Positions 45,355 to 54,138 of a DNA stretch of 64,000 nt are shown piece after piece. The translations under genes and the position numbers were made by a program. The notes beneath the pieces are model-generated. The model was not told the origin of the DNA, searched no databases, and saw nothing but the letters and a program-made list of their open reading frames with translations. Source of the DNA: Tistrella mobilis KA081020-065 (GTDB lineage Bacteria > Pseudomonadota > Alphaproteobacteria > Tistrellales > Tistrellaceae); assembly GCF_000264455.2 (NCBI RefSeq), contig NC_017966.1, forward strand, positions 1 through 64,000. The letters run 5' to 3'. Numbering within the stretch: position 1 is the stretch's first letter; each line of letters begins with the position of its first letter.

Positions 45355-45400
45355 CTTGGGCCAGCCGTTGCAAGGGGCAACGACTGGCCCCGGCTCGTCG

Positions 45401-46564
45401 TCAGGCGCGGGGGGCGGTGATCGCGCCGTCCATGTCCAGCGTGTAGGTGGTGAAGCGGGTCGACAGGGCCGGCATGGGGCAGACCTCCATCAGGCCCAGC
45501 GCCGGTTCCATCACCACCATGGCGACGGTGGAGGAGATGGAGCCCCCGGCCCCCGGCCGGGGCGGGCGGCAGACCGAATAGGGGACGCCGAAATCGTCGA
45601 AGAAGGCGGCCTTCAGCACGTCGCGGTCGATCTGCCCGGCCTTGGCCGCCAGCGCCCGGCGCACCCGCCAGTCGCGATAGAAGCTTTCCGGCACGAAGGG
45701 GATGCCGGTGTCGCGGATCTTGGTGCGGGCGATGTCGCCGATCCAGTGATTGGCATGCACGATCATGCCGTTCTCGTCCGGCCAGATCGGGAAGGCCTCG
45801 TCGGGGGCGCATTCGAAATCGATCGCGAAGCCTTCCGACCAGCTCAGCATCATGTTGTTCGAGGCCGATTTGGGCGTGCAGGACACCGCCTTCATCGCCA
45901 GCGCCATATGCTGCTGTTCCAGCGCCTTGCGCCGGATCAGCGCCAGCGGCACGCCGACCTGGGCGTAGTCGCGGTCGCTTTCCAGATAATTGGCGGTGAT
46001 GGCGATGCCGGCCGAATTCAGGCCGCAGCGCGCCAGGCCGCCGGCTTCGGTCATGGTCAGCAGGTCGGGGCCGTCGTCGCGGCGGATCTTCAGCACCACG
46101 GTGGTGTGGGCGCATTCCGGCCGCCAGTCCCAGTTCTGGCCGTGGATCAGCCGGCCATGGGCCGTATGGCTGCCCAGGATCACCGCACCGGTGCATCCGT
46201 CCGGCTCCTCGTCCGGAATGCCGGCGCGCTGGCGGCCGATCTGCAGGATTTCGGTGCGGGCATTGATCAGCAGGATGTGTTCAAGGTCGCAGCCCGCCCC
46301 CTCGGCGATGCCGCGCATCTCTTCCACATAGGCGGGGTCGAAATTCTCCACCAGCGGCAGGAATTCCCGCGCGATGGCGGCGATCGCCGACCAGTCGTGG
46401 TTCATCGCCCGGAGCTGGGCGGTGTAGAGCGCAACACTGCCCAGAACCTGGGATTTCAGCGCCGCGCCATAGGTCCGCCCCCGCTCGACGGGGGTGCCGC
46501 GCAGCTCGACCATGGGGAAATCGACGACATCGGCGGCAGATGTCGGGGCCACGGGTGGGATCAT
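45401..46564 (-). CDS. C45 family Ntn-hydrolase (isopenicillin-N/6-APA acyltransferase-like)
   Basis: A 387-residue protein of the acyl-CoA:6-aminopenicillanate acyltransferase family. The autocatalytic N-terminal Cys is C124 in PDGCTGAVIL, which becomes the nucleophile after self-cleavage. Other family marks are RGIAEGAGCDLEHILLINAR TEIL, HGQNWDWRPECAHTTVVLKI and GLARCGLNSAGIAITANYL. Bacterial members hydrolyse or transfer amide-bound acyl groups. I chose ATG 46564 with AAGGAA upstream; in-frame starts further up run toward the GntR gene. It is divergent from the GntR gene and is followed by the importer genes. Confidence 0.9.
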   Translation of the reverse strand: MIPPVAPTSAADVVDFPMVELRGTPVERGRTYGAALKSQVLGSVALYTAQLRAMNHDWSAIAAIAREFLPLVENFDPAYVEEMRGIAEGAGCDLEHILLINARTEILQIGRQRAGIPDEEPDGCTGAVILGSHTAHGRLIHGQNWDWRPECAHTTVVLKIRRDDGPDLLTMTEAGGLARCGLNSAGIAITANYLESDRDYAQVGVPLALIRRKALEQQHMALAMKAVSCTPKSASNNMMLSWSEGFAIDFECAPDEAFPIWPDENGMIVHANHWIGDIARTKIRDTGIPFVPESFYRDWRVRRALAAKAGQIDRDVLKAAFFDDFGVPYSVCRPPRPGAGGSISSTVAMVVMEPALGLMEVCPMPALSTRFTTYTLDMDGAITAPRA

Positions 46565-46767
46565 CGGGGGAGGTTCCTTGGAAGAGGGCTGACCCATGTT
46601 GCACTGAAGGCGTGCAGAAGACAATTTTTCCGGGCCGGACCGCGCCGGGCGCAGCGCCGTGCAACCCGTGCTTGATCGGCGGCCGAAGCCGTGGTTAACA
46701 GGGGATGCATGCGCGCGGCCGGCCGGCGACCGGGCGCGCCTTCCCCACAGAGCAGGCTGTCTTTTCG

Positions 46768-47880
46768 ATGGTGACGATGCCCGAGGCCGAGGACGACGCC
46801 GCACCGCAGGCCGGGCTGTCGGCCCTGCAGATCGAGGTTGCCCGCCGCATCCTGGAACGCATCCGCGACGGCCGCTGGGCGCCGGGCGAACGCGCGCCGG
46901 AGCTGGCGCTGGCCAAGGCGCTGGACGTGTCGCGCACGCCGGTGCGCCGGGCGCTGGAACTGCTGGAAAGCGAAGGGCTGATCGCCCAGTCGCCCGGCCG
47001 CAGCTTCCGGCTGATCGAGGATCCCGCCGCCATCGAGGCCGCCGCTGCCCGCGTCGAGGCCCGGCTGCCCGCCTCGGATACCGAGCGGGTCTATCAGATG
47101 ATCATCGCCGACAAGGCCCAGGGGCGCATCGCCCAGGATGTTTCCGAGGCCGAGCTGCTGCCCCGCTATGGCGTCTCTCACGGCACGCTCCGCCGGGTGC
47201 TGATCCGCCTGTCGACCGAGGGGCTGGTCACCCGCCAGCCCGGCCATGGCTGGCGCTTCGTCGACAGCCTGGACGACGACGACGCGGTGACCGAAAGCTA
47301 TGCCTTCCGCATCGCCATCGAATGCCAGGCCCTGGCTCAGCCCCGCTACCGGGTCGACACCGCCCGCTTCGCCGAGCTGCGCGCCGCCCATCTGAAGGTG
47401 CTGGCCGCCGATCGCGAGACGCTGGACGAGCGCGAATGGTTCCGGGTCAACGCCGCCTTCCACGAGGCGATCGTGGCCGGCGCCGGCAACCGCTTCTTCG
47501 ACCAGGCCATCGCCCAGCAGAACAATCTCCGCCGCATCCAGGAACGCGACGAGTTCCGCCGGCTGACGCCTGATCGGGTGGTGCAGTCCTGTTGCGAACA
47601 TCTGGCGATCCTCCAGGCGATCGAGGCCGGCAACCGCCGGCTGGCGGCGGCCCTGCTCCGCCATCATCTGGCCCAGGCGGCGGAGTTCCCCGAGGACGAG
47701 GGAGGGAGTCTTTTTTTAGCCCCTCGCCGGGCGGGCACTGCCGTGCCCTTGGCCGCCGCCTCAATGGCGGGAGTCTGTTTGACCCTCGCCGGGCGGCCAC
47801 TTCCGTGGCCTTGGCCGCCGCCTCAATGGCGGCTGGGAGCCCTGTGGTCCTGCGGCGGGGAAGAGGCTCACTGGCGATAG
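46768..47880 (+). CDS. GntR regulator with two winged-helix domains, 3' end formed by repeats
   Basis: A 370-residue FCD-class regulator. Two separate winged helices are visible: about 15-85 (VARRILERIRDGRWAPGERA then SRTPVRRALELLESEGLIAQ) and about 100-165 (ELLPRYGVSHGTLRRVLIRL STEGLV). The FCD domain follows (EWFRVNAAFHEAIVAGAGNR). From about residue 313 the reading frame enters array 2 of the 62-bp repeat, adding ~58 Pro/Trp/Ala-rich residues. The original stop seems lost. Start 46768 is a best guess among ATG 46705, 46768 and 46777. It probably controls the divergent C45/importer operon. Confidence 0.85.
   Translation: MVTMPEAEDDAAPQAGLSALQIEVARRILERIRDGRWAPGERAPELALAKALDVSRTPVRRALELLESEGLIAQSPGRSFRLIEDPAAIEAAAARVEARLPASDTERVYQMIIADKAQGRIAQDVSEAELLPRYGVSHGTLRRVLIRLSTEGLVTRQPGHGWRFVDSLDDDDAVTESYAFRIAIECQALAQPRYRVDTARFAELRAAHLKVLAADRETLDEREWFRVNAAFHEAIVAGAGNRFFDQAIAQQNNLRRIQERDEFRRLTPDRVVQSCCEHLAILQAIEAGNRRLAAALLRHHLAQAAEFPEDEGGSLFLAPRRAGTAVPLAAASMAGVCLTLAGRPLPWPWPPPQWRLGALWSCGGEEAHWR
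47721..47832. repeat. Two tandem 62-bp palindromic repeats (array 2)
   Basis: Units at 47721-47782 and 47783-47832 of the same family as array 1. Stems are GGGCAC/GTGCCC in the first and GGCCAC/GTGGCC in the second, with the same CCGCC/GGCGG second stem. A T7 run lies just before (47711-47717), and a T-run likewise precedes array 1. The array is inside the 3' end of the GntR gene and next to the stop of the PaiB-like gene. Confidence 0.93.
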
Positions 47881-48505
47881 TGCGCGGCCATTTCGGCGGC
47901 GAGGGCACGGTCTTCGTCGCGGGGGCTTTCCGCCAGCGCGCGGATCACCGCGGCGCGGTCGGCCTCGGGTCTCTCCTGGCTGAACTTGGCCAGGGCCTCC
48001 ACCGTCTGGATGACGATCTCGAAGGCCTGGATCCGCGGCAGCATCGCCTGGATGTCGGCCTCGTTCAGTTGATCCAGCGGCCAGGGCTGCGGTTGCTGCG
48101 CCTCGAAATGCGCAACCGTGCGGGCAAGCGCCGCGCGGTTGGCCTCAGGCCCGGTCAGCAGGCGGATATGTGGCCGGTCACGTGCAGCGCCGAATAGTTC
48201 CAGGTCGGCGCATCGGCCCCGGTGACGTACCAGGCGGGGGAGACATAGCCGTCGGGCCCCGTGAAGACCGCCAGCACCGGCACGCCGTCACGAAGCCGCG
48301 CCGCCTGCGGGTTGACGCAGGCGATATGGCCGAGCAGCCGGTCGCCGGGCGCCAGGCCGTCATCCAGCCTGAGCAGCGGCAGATGGCTGGCCAGCGGCGC
48401 ACCGCCCTGGGGCGGCACATCCACCAGCATGGCGAAGCCGTGGGCGTCGACGAAGGCCGCGCGGCGCGCGGCCTCCTCAATGCGATAGCGTGCGGGTGCA
48501 TACAT
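47868..48505 (-). pseudogene. PaiB-like FMN-binding protein, frameshifted by an AT duplication
   Basis: The 5' part encodes MYAPARYRIEEAARRAAFVD, ASHLPLLRLDDG, LLGHIACVNPQAARL and YVSPAWYVTGADAPTWNYSA LHVTG, all typical of the PaiB/FMN-binding negative regulator family. It then stops early. In a neighbouring frame the rest of the family sequence is intact: RLLTGPEANRAALARTVAHF, then IQAFEIVIQTVEALAKFSQE and MAAHYRQ to TGA at 47868. Removing one AT from ATAT (48166-48169) restores 211 residues, the usual length. It lies 14 bases after the amidase gene. Either a recent pseudogene or a sequence error. Confidence 0.85.
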
Positions 48506-48519
48506 GGCGACGGGTGTCC

Positions 48520-49974
48520 TCAGCCGCGCGAGGCGTGGACCGGCGGCAGATGCTGCGCCCAGGGCGCCGCCTCTTCGATCCGCGCCGCCAGGCGGAACAG
48601 CGTCGCCTCGTCGCCGGGACGGGCGATGAACTGCACGCCGACCGGCAGGCCGCCGTCGCTGAAGCCGCCCGGCACCGACATCGCCGGCTGGCCGGTGACA
48701 TTGGCGATATGGGTGAAGCCCAGATGGCCCAGCACCCGCGCGAGATAGACGTCGAGGTCCAGCCCGTCACTGTCCAGATAGCCATGGGCCATCGGCGCCT
48801 GCGGCAGGGTCGGGGTCATCAGCAGGTCGTAATCGCCGAAGAAGCGGCAAAAACGCCGGGCCTCCGCCCCCATCCGGCCGCGGGCATCCAGCAGCGCCGG
48901 CGCCGGCGTGGCCCGGCCGCGTTCCGCCGCAGCCAGAATGCCGCCTTCGACCGTGCTGCGATCGACCGGCCGGCCCATGATCTTCGACAGGTCGTCGACC
49001 TGCGCCGCATCATAGGCGCAGACCATCAGCTTCAGCGCCTCGGCAACCGCCTCGCCGTCATAGACCGGCACGGCCTCGACCACCTCGTGGCCCATCTCTT
49101 CCAGCAGCTTCGCCATGCGCAGCGTGGCAGCGCGGACATCTTCGGTCACCTCCACCGGCACCGGCGGGGTCAGGCTGAGGGCGATCTTCAGCCGGCCGGG
49201 GGCGGCGGCGACCTCTTCGAACCACGGCCGGGTCTTGGGCGGCGCAAAATAGGGGGCGCCGACATCCGGGCCGTCGGTCAGGTCCAGCATCAGCGCGCTG
49301 TCGCGGACGCTGCGGGTGACGACGTGTTCCGAAACCAGCCCACCCCACAGATCCCACGACACCGGCCCGGCCGGGGTGCGGGCGCGCGAGGGCTTCAGCC
49401 CGAAGGTGCCGGTCGACGAGGCCGGGCAGCGGATCGAACCCGCGCCGTCATTGGCATAGGCGATCGGCACCATGCCGGCGGCCACCGCCGCCGAAGAGCC
49501 GCCACTGGAGCCGCCGACGCTGAAACCATGCTTCCAGGGATTGTGCGTCGGCCCATTCGCAACCGGTTCGGTTGTGGCGTTGGAGCCGTATTCCGGCAGA
49601 TTGGTCTTGCCGACCACGATCACGCCGGCCTTGCGGTAGCGCGCCATGATCTCGGTGTCGTAATCGCGGGTGAAACCGGCGGCCAGGCGGCTGGCATTGG
49701 CGCTGGGCACACCGGCATAGGACTGGCAATCGTCCTTCAGCAGCACCGGCACGCCATAGAGCGGGGTGGCCGCGGGATCGAGCCGGTCGAGCGCCGCCAG
49801 CTGCTCTTCGGCCTGGGCCTCCATGCGCATGATCACGGCATTCAGGGCAGGATCGACCCGGTCGATCGCGGCAAAGGCGGCCGCGACGGCCTCGCGCGGG
49901 CTCACTTCCTTCGCACGGATACGCGCGGCCAGCGCGACGGCATCATCCGTCGCATAGGTCTCGACGAAGCTCAT
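48520..49974 (-). CDS. Amidase (amidase signature family)
   Basis: A 484-residue amidase that cleaves amides in the cytoplasm. The Ser-cisSer-Lys triad is visible: K80 (GVPVLLKDD), the cis-Ser in [14 protein letters not shown] (about 156-157) and the nucleophile S180 ([12 protein letters not shown]). The C-terminal segment [22 protein letters not shown] is characteristic. The start at 49974 has GAGGG upstream. With the C45 enzyme, hydrolase and peptide-class importer nearby, it suggests use of external amides. The next gene is the broken PaiB-like gene. Confidence 0.94.
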   Translation of the reverse strand: MSFVETYATDDAVALAARIRAKEVSPREAVAAAFAAIDRVDPALNAVIMRMEAQAEEQLAALDRLDPAATPLYGVPVLLKDDCQSYAGVPSANASRLAAGFTRDYDTEIMARYRKAGVIVVGKTNLPEYGSNATTEPVANGPTHNPWKHGFSVGGSSGGSSAAVAAGMVPIAYANDGAGSIRCPASSTGTFGLKPSRARTPAGPVSWDLWGGLVSEHVVTRSVRDSALMLDLTDGPDVGAPYFAPPKTRPWFEEVAAAPGRLKIALSLTPPVPVEVTEDVRAATLRMAKLLEEMGHEVVEAVPVYDGEAVAEALKLMVCAYDAAQVDDLSKIMGRPVDRSTVEGGILAAAERGRATPAPALLDARGRMGAEARRFCRFFGDYDLLMTPTLPQAPMAHGYLDSDGLDLDVYLARVLGHLGFTHIANVTGQPAMSVPGGFSDGGLPVGVQFIARPGDEATLFRLAARIEEAAPWAQHLPPVHASRG

Positions 49975-50058
49975 CAATCTGCCCTCTGTTGGAGCGGGGT
50001 GCATGTGGCTGATGAGGAGGACCGTAACAAACTGCGTTCTGAACGTAAATAAGACAGT

Positions 50059-50955
50059 TTAAAAAATGCGAAGCCGCATCGGCGCCTCTCCGTCGGGGGT
50101 GATCTCGACCGCCGCGGTCATGCCGGCGACCAGTTCGACCCCGGGCGGCACCGCATCGATCCGGATGCGGACGGGGATGCGCCGGGCCAGGCGCACCCAG
50201 GCGAATGTCTCAGGCACATCGGGCAGGCCCTGCGCGCCGGGCGTGTCGTTGTCGTTCTCGATACCGCGGCCGATGCTGTCGACATGGCCCGACAACGGCC
50301 GGTCGAACCCCATCAGCCGGATCTGCGCCGGGCGCCCCGGGTGGACATGGCGGATTTTGGTCTCTTCGAAATAGCCGGTGATCCGGAAGCTGCCGGCATC
50401 GACGATCGAGATACGGCTTTCGCCCGCGATCGCATAGTCCCCGGGCCGGAGGCGCAGGGTGCTGACATAGCCGTCGACCGGAGAACGCACGGTCGTGCGC
50501 GCCAGATCGAGCCGGGCGAGATCCAGCCGCGCCTGTGCCGCCCGCCAGTCGGCATCGGCCACCGCCGCCGCGGCCTCCACCTGCTGAAGATCTTCGCGCG
50601 AGATCGCCTCGCGGAGCCGCTTGCGCCGCTCTGCCGCCGCCCGGCGGACGATCATCTCCTGACGCCTGGCTTCGACATCGGCCTCGGCGGACCGGACGGC
50701 AAGGCGGTAGCGCTCGGGGTCGATGACATACAGCACATCGCCCCGCTGAACATGGCCGTTGTCGCCGACCTCGACCGTGGCGACGGTGCCCGACACCTCG
50801 GGCGCCAGCCGGACGACATCGGCGCTGACCCGGCCGTCGCGGGTCCAGGGCACCTGCTGATACCGATCCCAGTACTGCAGGGCGATCACGGCGGCGGGCA
50901 CGACGATGCAGAGGGTGAGGACATAGCGGCCGAGGCGGGAGAGGATCCTGGTCAT
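50059..50955 (-). CDS. HlyD-family periplasmic adaptor (AaeA/EmrA-like)
   Basis: A 298-residue membrane-fusion protein. It has one N-terminal membrane anchor (YVLTLCIVVPAAVIALQYWD), then the biotinyl-lipoyl half-motif APEVSGTVATVEVGDNGHVQ RGDVLY, a coiled-coil hairpin rich in Ala/Arg/Glu (about 85-145) and RSPVDGYVSTLRLRPGDYA as the second half. The start at 50955 overlaps the DUF1656 stop by ATGA. It links the FUSC-type pump to an outer-membrane channel that is not encoded here. Confidence 0.93.
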   Translation of the reverse strand: MTRILSRLGRYVLTLCIVVPAAVIALQYWDRYQQVPWTRDGRVSADVVRLAPEVSGTVATVEVGDNGHVQRGDVLYVIDPERYRLAVRSAEADVEARRQEMIVRRAAAERRKRLREAISREDLQQVEAAAAVADADWRAAQARLDLARLDLARTTVRSPVDGYVSTLRLRPGDYAIAGESRISIVDAGSFRITGYFEETKIRHVHPGRPAQIRLMGFDRPLSGHVDSIGRGIENDNDTPGAQGLPDVPETFAWVRLARRIPVRIRIDAVPPGVELVAGMTAAVEITPDGEAPMRLRIF

Positions 50956-51167
50956 TGGAAAAGCCCGGTGGATGGCAGGTGCTGGAGCAGCAGCCCGTAA
51001 ATGATGGCGAAGACGGCAAGCTCGACGAGCGGCCGGCCGGCGAAGAGGCGGCTGAGCCCCGTGACGACCAGAACCCGGATCACCAGCAGGGTGGCAACGA
51101 GCGCCAGGACCGCCAGCACCAGCAGGCCGGGGATGAAAACGCCGCCGAGGGCGAGATCGGTGATCAT
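50952..51167 (-). CDS. DUF1656 small membrane protein (AaeX-like)
   Basis: A 71-residue protein with two membrane segments (GLLVLAVLALVATLLVIRVL and LVELAVFAIIYGLLLQHL) and the typical start MITDLALGGVFIPGLLV. It overlaps both neighbours by four bases (51164-51167 and 50952-50955). In the aae operon of Escherichia coli a similar small gene (aaeX) accompanies the aaeA and aaeB efflux genes; its role is unclear. Confidence 0.92.
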   Translation of the reverse strand: MITDLALGGVFIPGLLVLAVLALVATLLVIRVLVVTGLSRLFAGRPLVELAVFAIIYGLLLQHLPSTGLFQ

Positions 51168-53257
51168 GGGTGTGGCTCCCCGTCGGGCGTGCCGCCACTG
51201 CCCAGCCCCAGCGCGAAGCGCAGATCGATGATCAGGTCGAGCAGGCGGGCACGGTTGTGAAGCGAACTGCCGGCGATCAGCCCGGCCAGCGCCCGGATGC
51301 GCGGCTCCAGCCCGGCGATCTGGCCGGGGTCCGGCTGCCGGGCCGCGAAGCCGGCCGCGATCGCCGCCAGCAGCCCGCGGGCATCGCGGCCGATATGGCC
51401 CTCCACCCGGCCGATCTCGTGGCGGAGCTGCCCGGCGGCATGGCCGATGCGCAGATGATGCATGGTATCGTCGAGCAGATGGCCCTGCAGGCGGCCCGAG
51501 AGCCGCAGCCTGGGCAGCAGCAGCGCCGTGCGGTCGACCATGAGGTTCGTCCACCAGGCCTCGTCGGGGGCGGTGCCGAGAATGCGCCGCCGGACATCCC
51601 TGCGGCTCAGCCGCAGCAGGCGTCCGATCGCCGCATGGGGCGGGACGGTCTGAAAAATCGTCATGCTCACCATCGCAAAGCCGACGGCCGCGAACAGCGC
51701 GACCACGTTGTTGAGGGCGGCGGCGAAATCGCCGTGATAGACGCTGTCCAGCCCGCCCAGGATCGGCACCGTCAGCGTGATGCCGAGCGCCATGAAGGTC
51801 GTGGGCGGGCGCGCCTGCAGGGATCCGGCGAACAGGAAGACGGGGGCCAGGACTACGACGAGACCGGCGAAATCCGGCACCCGTGGCAGGATCGCGAAGC
51901 CGTAGACCAGGCTGATCGCCACCCCGTAGACCGAGCCCAGCATGTAGGTCCGCAGATGCGGCGCCGGCGCATCGACGGTTCCGAACAGGGCACAGCACAC
52001 ACCCAGGATCGAGACCGCCATCCCGCCATCCGGCCAGCCCGACCAGATCCAGAACAGGCAGCCCATGGTGATGCCGATGGCGGCACCGGCCCCCGCCCTG
52101 ACCGCCATCCACGGGTCGCGGTGATAGACATAGCCCCTGGCCGGACGGGGGGTCGATCGGCCGGGGCCGGCCCTCAGGGCCTGTTGCCAGAGCCGATCAG
52201 TGTCACGAAGCAGGCCGGCCATCAGGGCCAGACGGCCGGCGAGATTGGCGGCCAGCCGGTCGCGCGGCGTCGCCGCCCCCGCGGCAAGCCGGGCCCCGAG
52301 GGCTTCCGCCCGGTCGATCAGGCCGCTCGCCGCGGCTGCCCGCGCGGCGGCATCGTCCATGGCGATCCAGCGGCGGAGATCCGCCACCAGCCGCGCGGTT
52401 TCGTCTGCCGGATCGCCTGTCTCAAGGCCCAGGGCGGCGATCTTTTCTTCCACCTCCATCGTCAGCGGCAGCAGGTGGGACAGCCGGTCGTGGATCATCC
52501 GGCGCAGCCCGATATGCGGCACCAGCGGTGCCGGATCATAGGGCAACTGCGTGCCGAGCCCCTGCAGGCCGAGAAGATCGGCGGCAAGCTGGCGGCGATC
52601 ATCGCGCGTCTGCCGCGCCGCGGCCCCGCCCAGGGCATCATCCGCCAGGCGCCGGGCATCGCGGAGCGTGGCCGCCAGCCGGCCGGTGAACTGGTCGGTC
52701 GCATGTTTGGGCAGAACGATGCGATGAACCAGAACCGCGCAGAGGATGCCGACCGAGATTTCCTGAACCCGCACCAGGGCGGTGGTGAAGATCTGGCCCG
52801 GATCGAGCACGCCCGGAAAGCCGATCAGGCTGGCGGTGTAGCCGGCCAGAACGAAGGCATAGGCGCGGGGTGTGCGATCGAGCAGGGACAGGCCGAGGCA
52901 CAGGCCGATCCAGCAGGCGAGCACGATGCTGCACAGGATGGGGTCGTTCACGAAGGCCGGAATGATCACCACCGTCGCCGCCGCACCGACCAGGGTGCCG
53001 GCAAAGCGATAGACGCCGCGGCCGAGCGAGGCGCCCGCCGAGCCTTGCGAGACGATATAGACGGTCAGAACCGCCCAATAGGGCCGCGGCAGTCCGATCC
53101 GCAGCGCGAGATAACAGGCCAGCATCGCGGCGATGAAGCTTTTTGCCGAGAACAGCAGCGCGTCTGCATCCGCCCGCAGCAGGGGCGAACGGCAGAGGCG
53201 CCGGAGGTGACGGCCGGCTGCGGCAATGGGACGCTCGGGGCGATGATCGGTGCTCAT
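51164..53257 (-). CDS. FUSC-family efflux transporter (AaeB-like)
   Basis: A 697-residue pump of the aromatic acid exporter class. It has two clusters of membrane helices, residues about 30-180 (AKSFIAAMLACYLALRIGLP RPYWAVLTVY, SLLDRTPRAYAFVLAGYTAS) and about 370-520 (WPDGGMAVSILGVCCALFGT, FMALGITLTVPILGGLDSVY). Each is followed by a soluble helical domain. RPYWAVLTVYIVSQGSAGAS LGRGVYRFAGTLVGA is the FUSC family hallmark. It is the first gene of a three-gene operon with the DUF1656 protein and the adaptor. Likely substrates are weak organic acids. Confidence 0.93.
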   Translation of the reverse strand: MSTDHRPERPIAAAGRHLRRLCRSPLLRADADALLFSAKSFIAAMLACYLALRIGLPRPYWAVLTVYIVSQGSAGASLGRGVYRFAGTLVGAAATVVIIPAFVNDPILCSIVLACWIGLCLGLSLLDRTPRAYAFVLAGYTASLIGFPGVLDPGQIFTTALVRVQEISVGILCAVLVHRIVLPKHATDQFTGRLAATLRDARRLADDALGGAAARQTRDDRRQLAADLLGLQGLGTQLPYDPAPLVPHIGLRRMIHDRLSHLLPLTMEVEEKIAALGLETGDPADETARLVADLRRWIAMDDAAARAAAASGLIDRAEALGARLAAGAATPRDRLAANLAGRLALMAGLLRDTDRLWQQALRAGPGRSTPRPARGYVYHRDPWMAVRAGAGAAIGITMGCLFWIWSGWPDGGMAVSILGVCCALFGTVDAPAPHLRTYMLGSVYGVAISLVYGFAILPRVPDFAGLVVVLAPVFLFAGSLQARPPTTFMALGITLTVPILGGLDSVYHGDFAAALNNVVALFAAVGFAMVSMTIFQTVPPHAAIGRLLRLSRRDVRRRILGTAPDEAWWTNLMVDRTALLLPRLRLSGRLQGHLLDDTMHHLRIGHAAGQLRHEIGRVEGHIGRDARGLLAAIAAGFAARQPDPGQIAGLEPRIRALAGLIAGSSLHNRARLLDLIIDLRFALGLGSGGTPDGEPHP

Positions 53258-53334
53258 GCCGCAGAGTATCGCCGCGGTGCCAAATCGGTTAAATTCGATA
53301 TCCGGTCATAAAATCACTAAAAACTGCCAAAGCG

Positions 53335-54138
53335 ATGTGCCCCTCCCCAAGATCTGCCGTCTCCGCCGTCTCGGTCTTCGATCCGGACCTCACCGACCGG
53401 CCGGCGGTCGCCAGCCAGCTCGATTTCGCAGACCATGCGGAAGAGGTGCCGGTCCACCGGCATCGCAAGGGGCAGTTGATCCTGGCGCGGCGCGGCGCGG
53501 TGACCTGCACGGCGGATAACGACATCTGGATCGTGCCGCCCAATTGCGCCGTCTGGATCCCGGGCGGCATGCCGCACAGCGCCCGGGCGACCGCGAACGC
53601 CCGCCTCAGTTATCTGTTCGTGGAACCGGGCGCCGCCCTGCTGCCCGACAGCTGCTGCACCCTGTCGCTCTCGCCGCTGGTGCGGGAAATGGTCGACCGG
53701 TTGGCTCAGGAGCCGGCGGATTATCCGGCCGACAGCCATGCCGCCCGGCTGGCGCGCGTCACCCTGGACGAGCTGGCGGGGATGCCGCGGGAGCGTTTCA
53801 ACCTGCCGATCTCGAGCCATCCCAAGATCCGCGCCATCGCCGACGCTCTGACCCTCGACCCGGCCGACCGCAGCACGCTCGGTGACTGGGCAAAGCGCGT
53901 GGCGATGAGCGAACGTTCGCTCGCCCGCCTGATGATCCGGGAAACCGGCCTGACCTTCGGCCGCTGGCGACAGCAGCTGCACCTGATCGTCGCCCTGCGC
54001 ACACTGGCCGCCGGCACCGCGGTTCAGAACGTCGCGGTGGAACTGGGCTATGAGTCGGTCAATGCCTTCATCGCCATGTTCAAAAAGGCGCTGGGCAGCA
54101 CGCCGGCACAGTATTTCGCCCAGCGGCGGCGGGGGTAA
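53335..54138 (+). CDS. AraC family regulator with cupin domain
   Basis: A 267-residue regulator. The N-terminal cupin part has AEEVPVHRHRKGQLILARRG and NCAVWIPGGMPHSARATANA, where the HxH and later His are usual. The C-terminal AraC DNA-binding domain has LGDWAKRVAMSERSLARLMI then RETGLTFGRWRQQLHLIVAL and VAVELGYESVNAFIAMFKKA LGSTPAQYF. It is divergent from the FUSC operon (78-bp gap) and probably activates it in response to an effector. Confidence 0.94.
   Translation: MCPSPRSAVSAVSVFDPDLTDRPAVASQLDFADHAEEVPVHRHRKGQLILARRGAVTCTADNDIWIVPPNCAVWIPGGMPHSARATANARLSYLFVEPGAALLPDSCCTLSLSPLVREMVDRLAQEPADYPADSHAARLARVTLDELAGMPRERFNLPISSHPKIRAIADALTLDPADRSTLGDWAKRVAMSERSLARLMIRETGLTFGRWRQQLHLIVALRTLAAGTAVQNVAVELGYESVNAFIAMFKKALGSTPAQYFAQRRRG

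Noticed and set aside
41629-46620. Shared operator TTCTGCAC upstream of the hydrolase and C45 genes
   Set aside because: An 8-base match without dyad symmetry in two places could easily be chance.
45083-46675. Long plus-strand frame through the repeat array and the C45 gene
   Set aside because: It is antisense to the C45 acyltransferase, which has a clear catalytic Cys and family sequence. The repeat is open by composition.
45119-47832. CRISPR array
   Set aside because: The repeat covers the whole 62-bp period with no variable spacers, and there are no cas genes.
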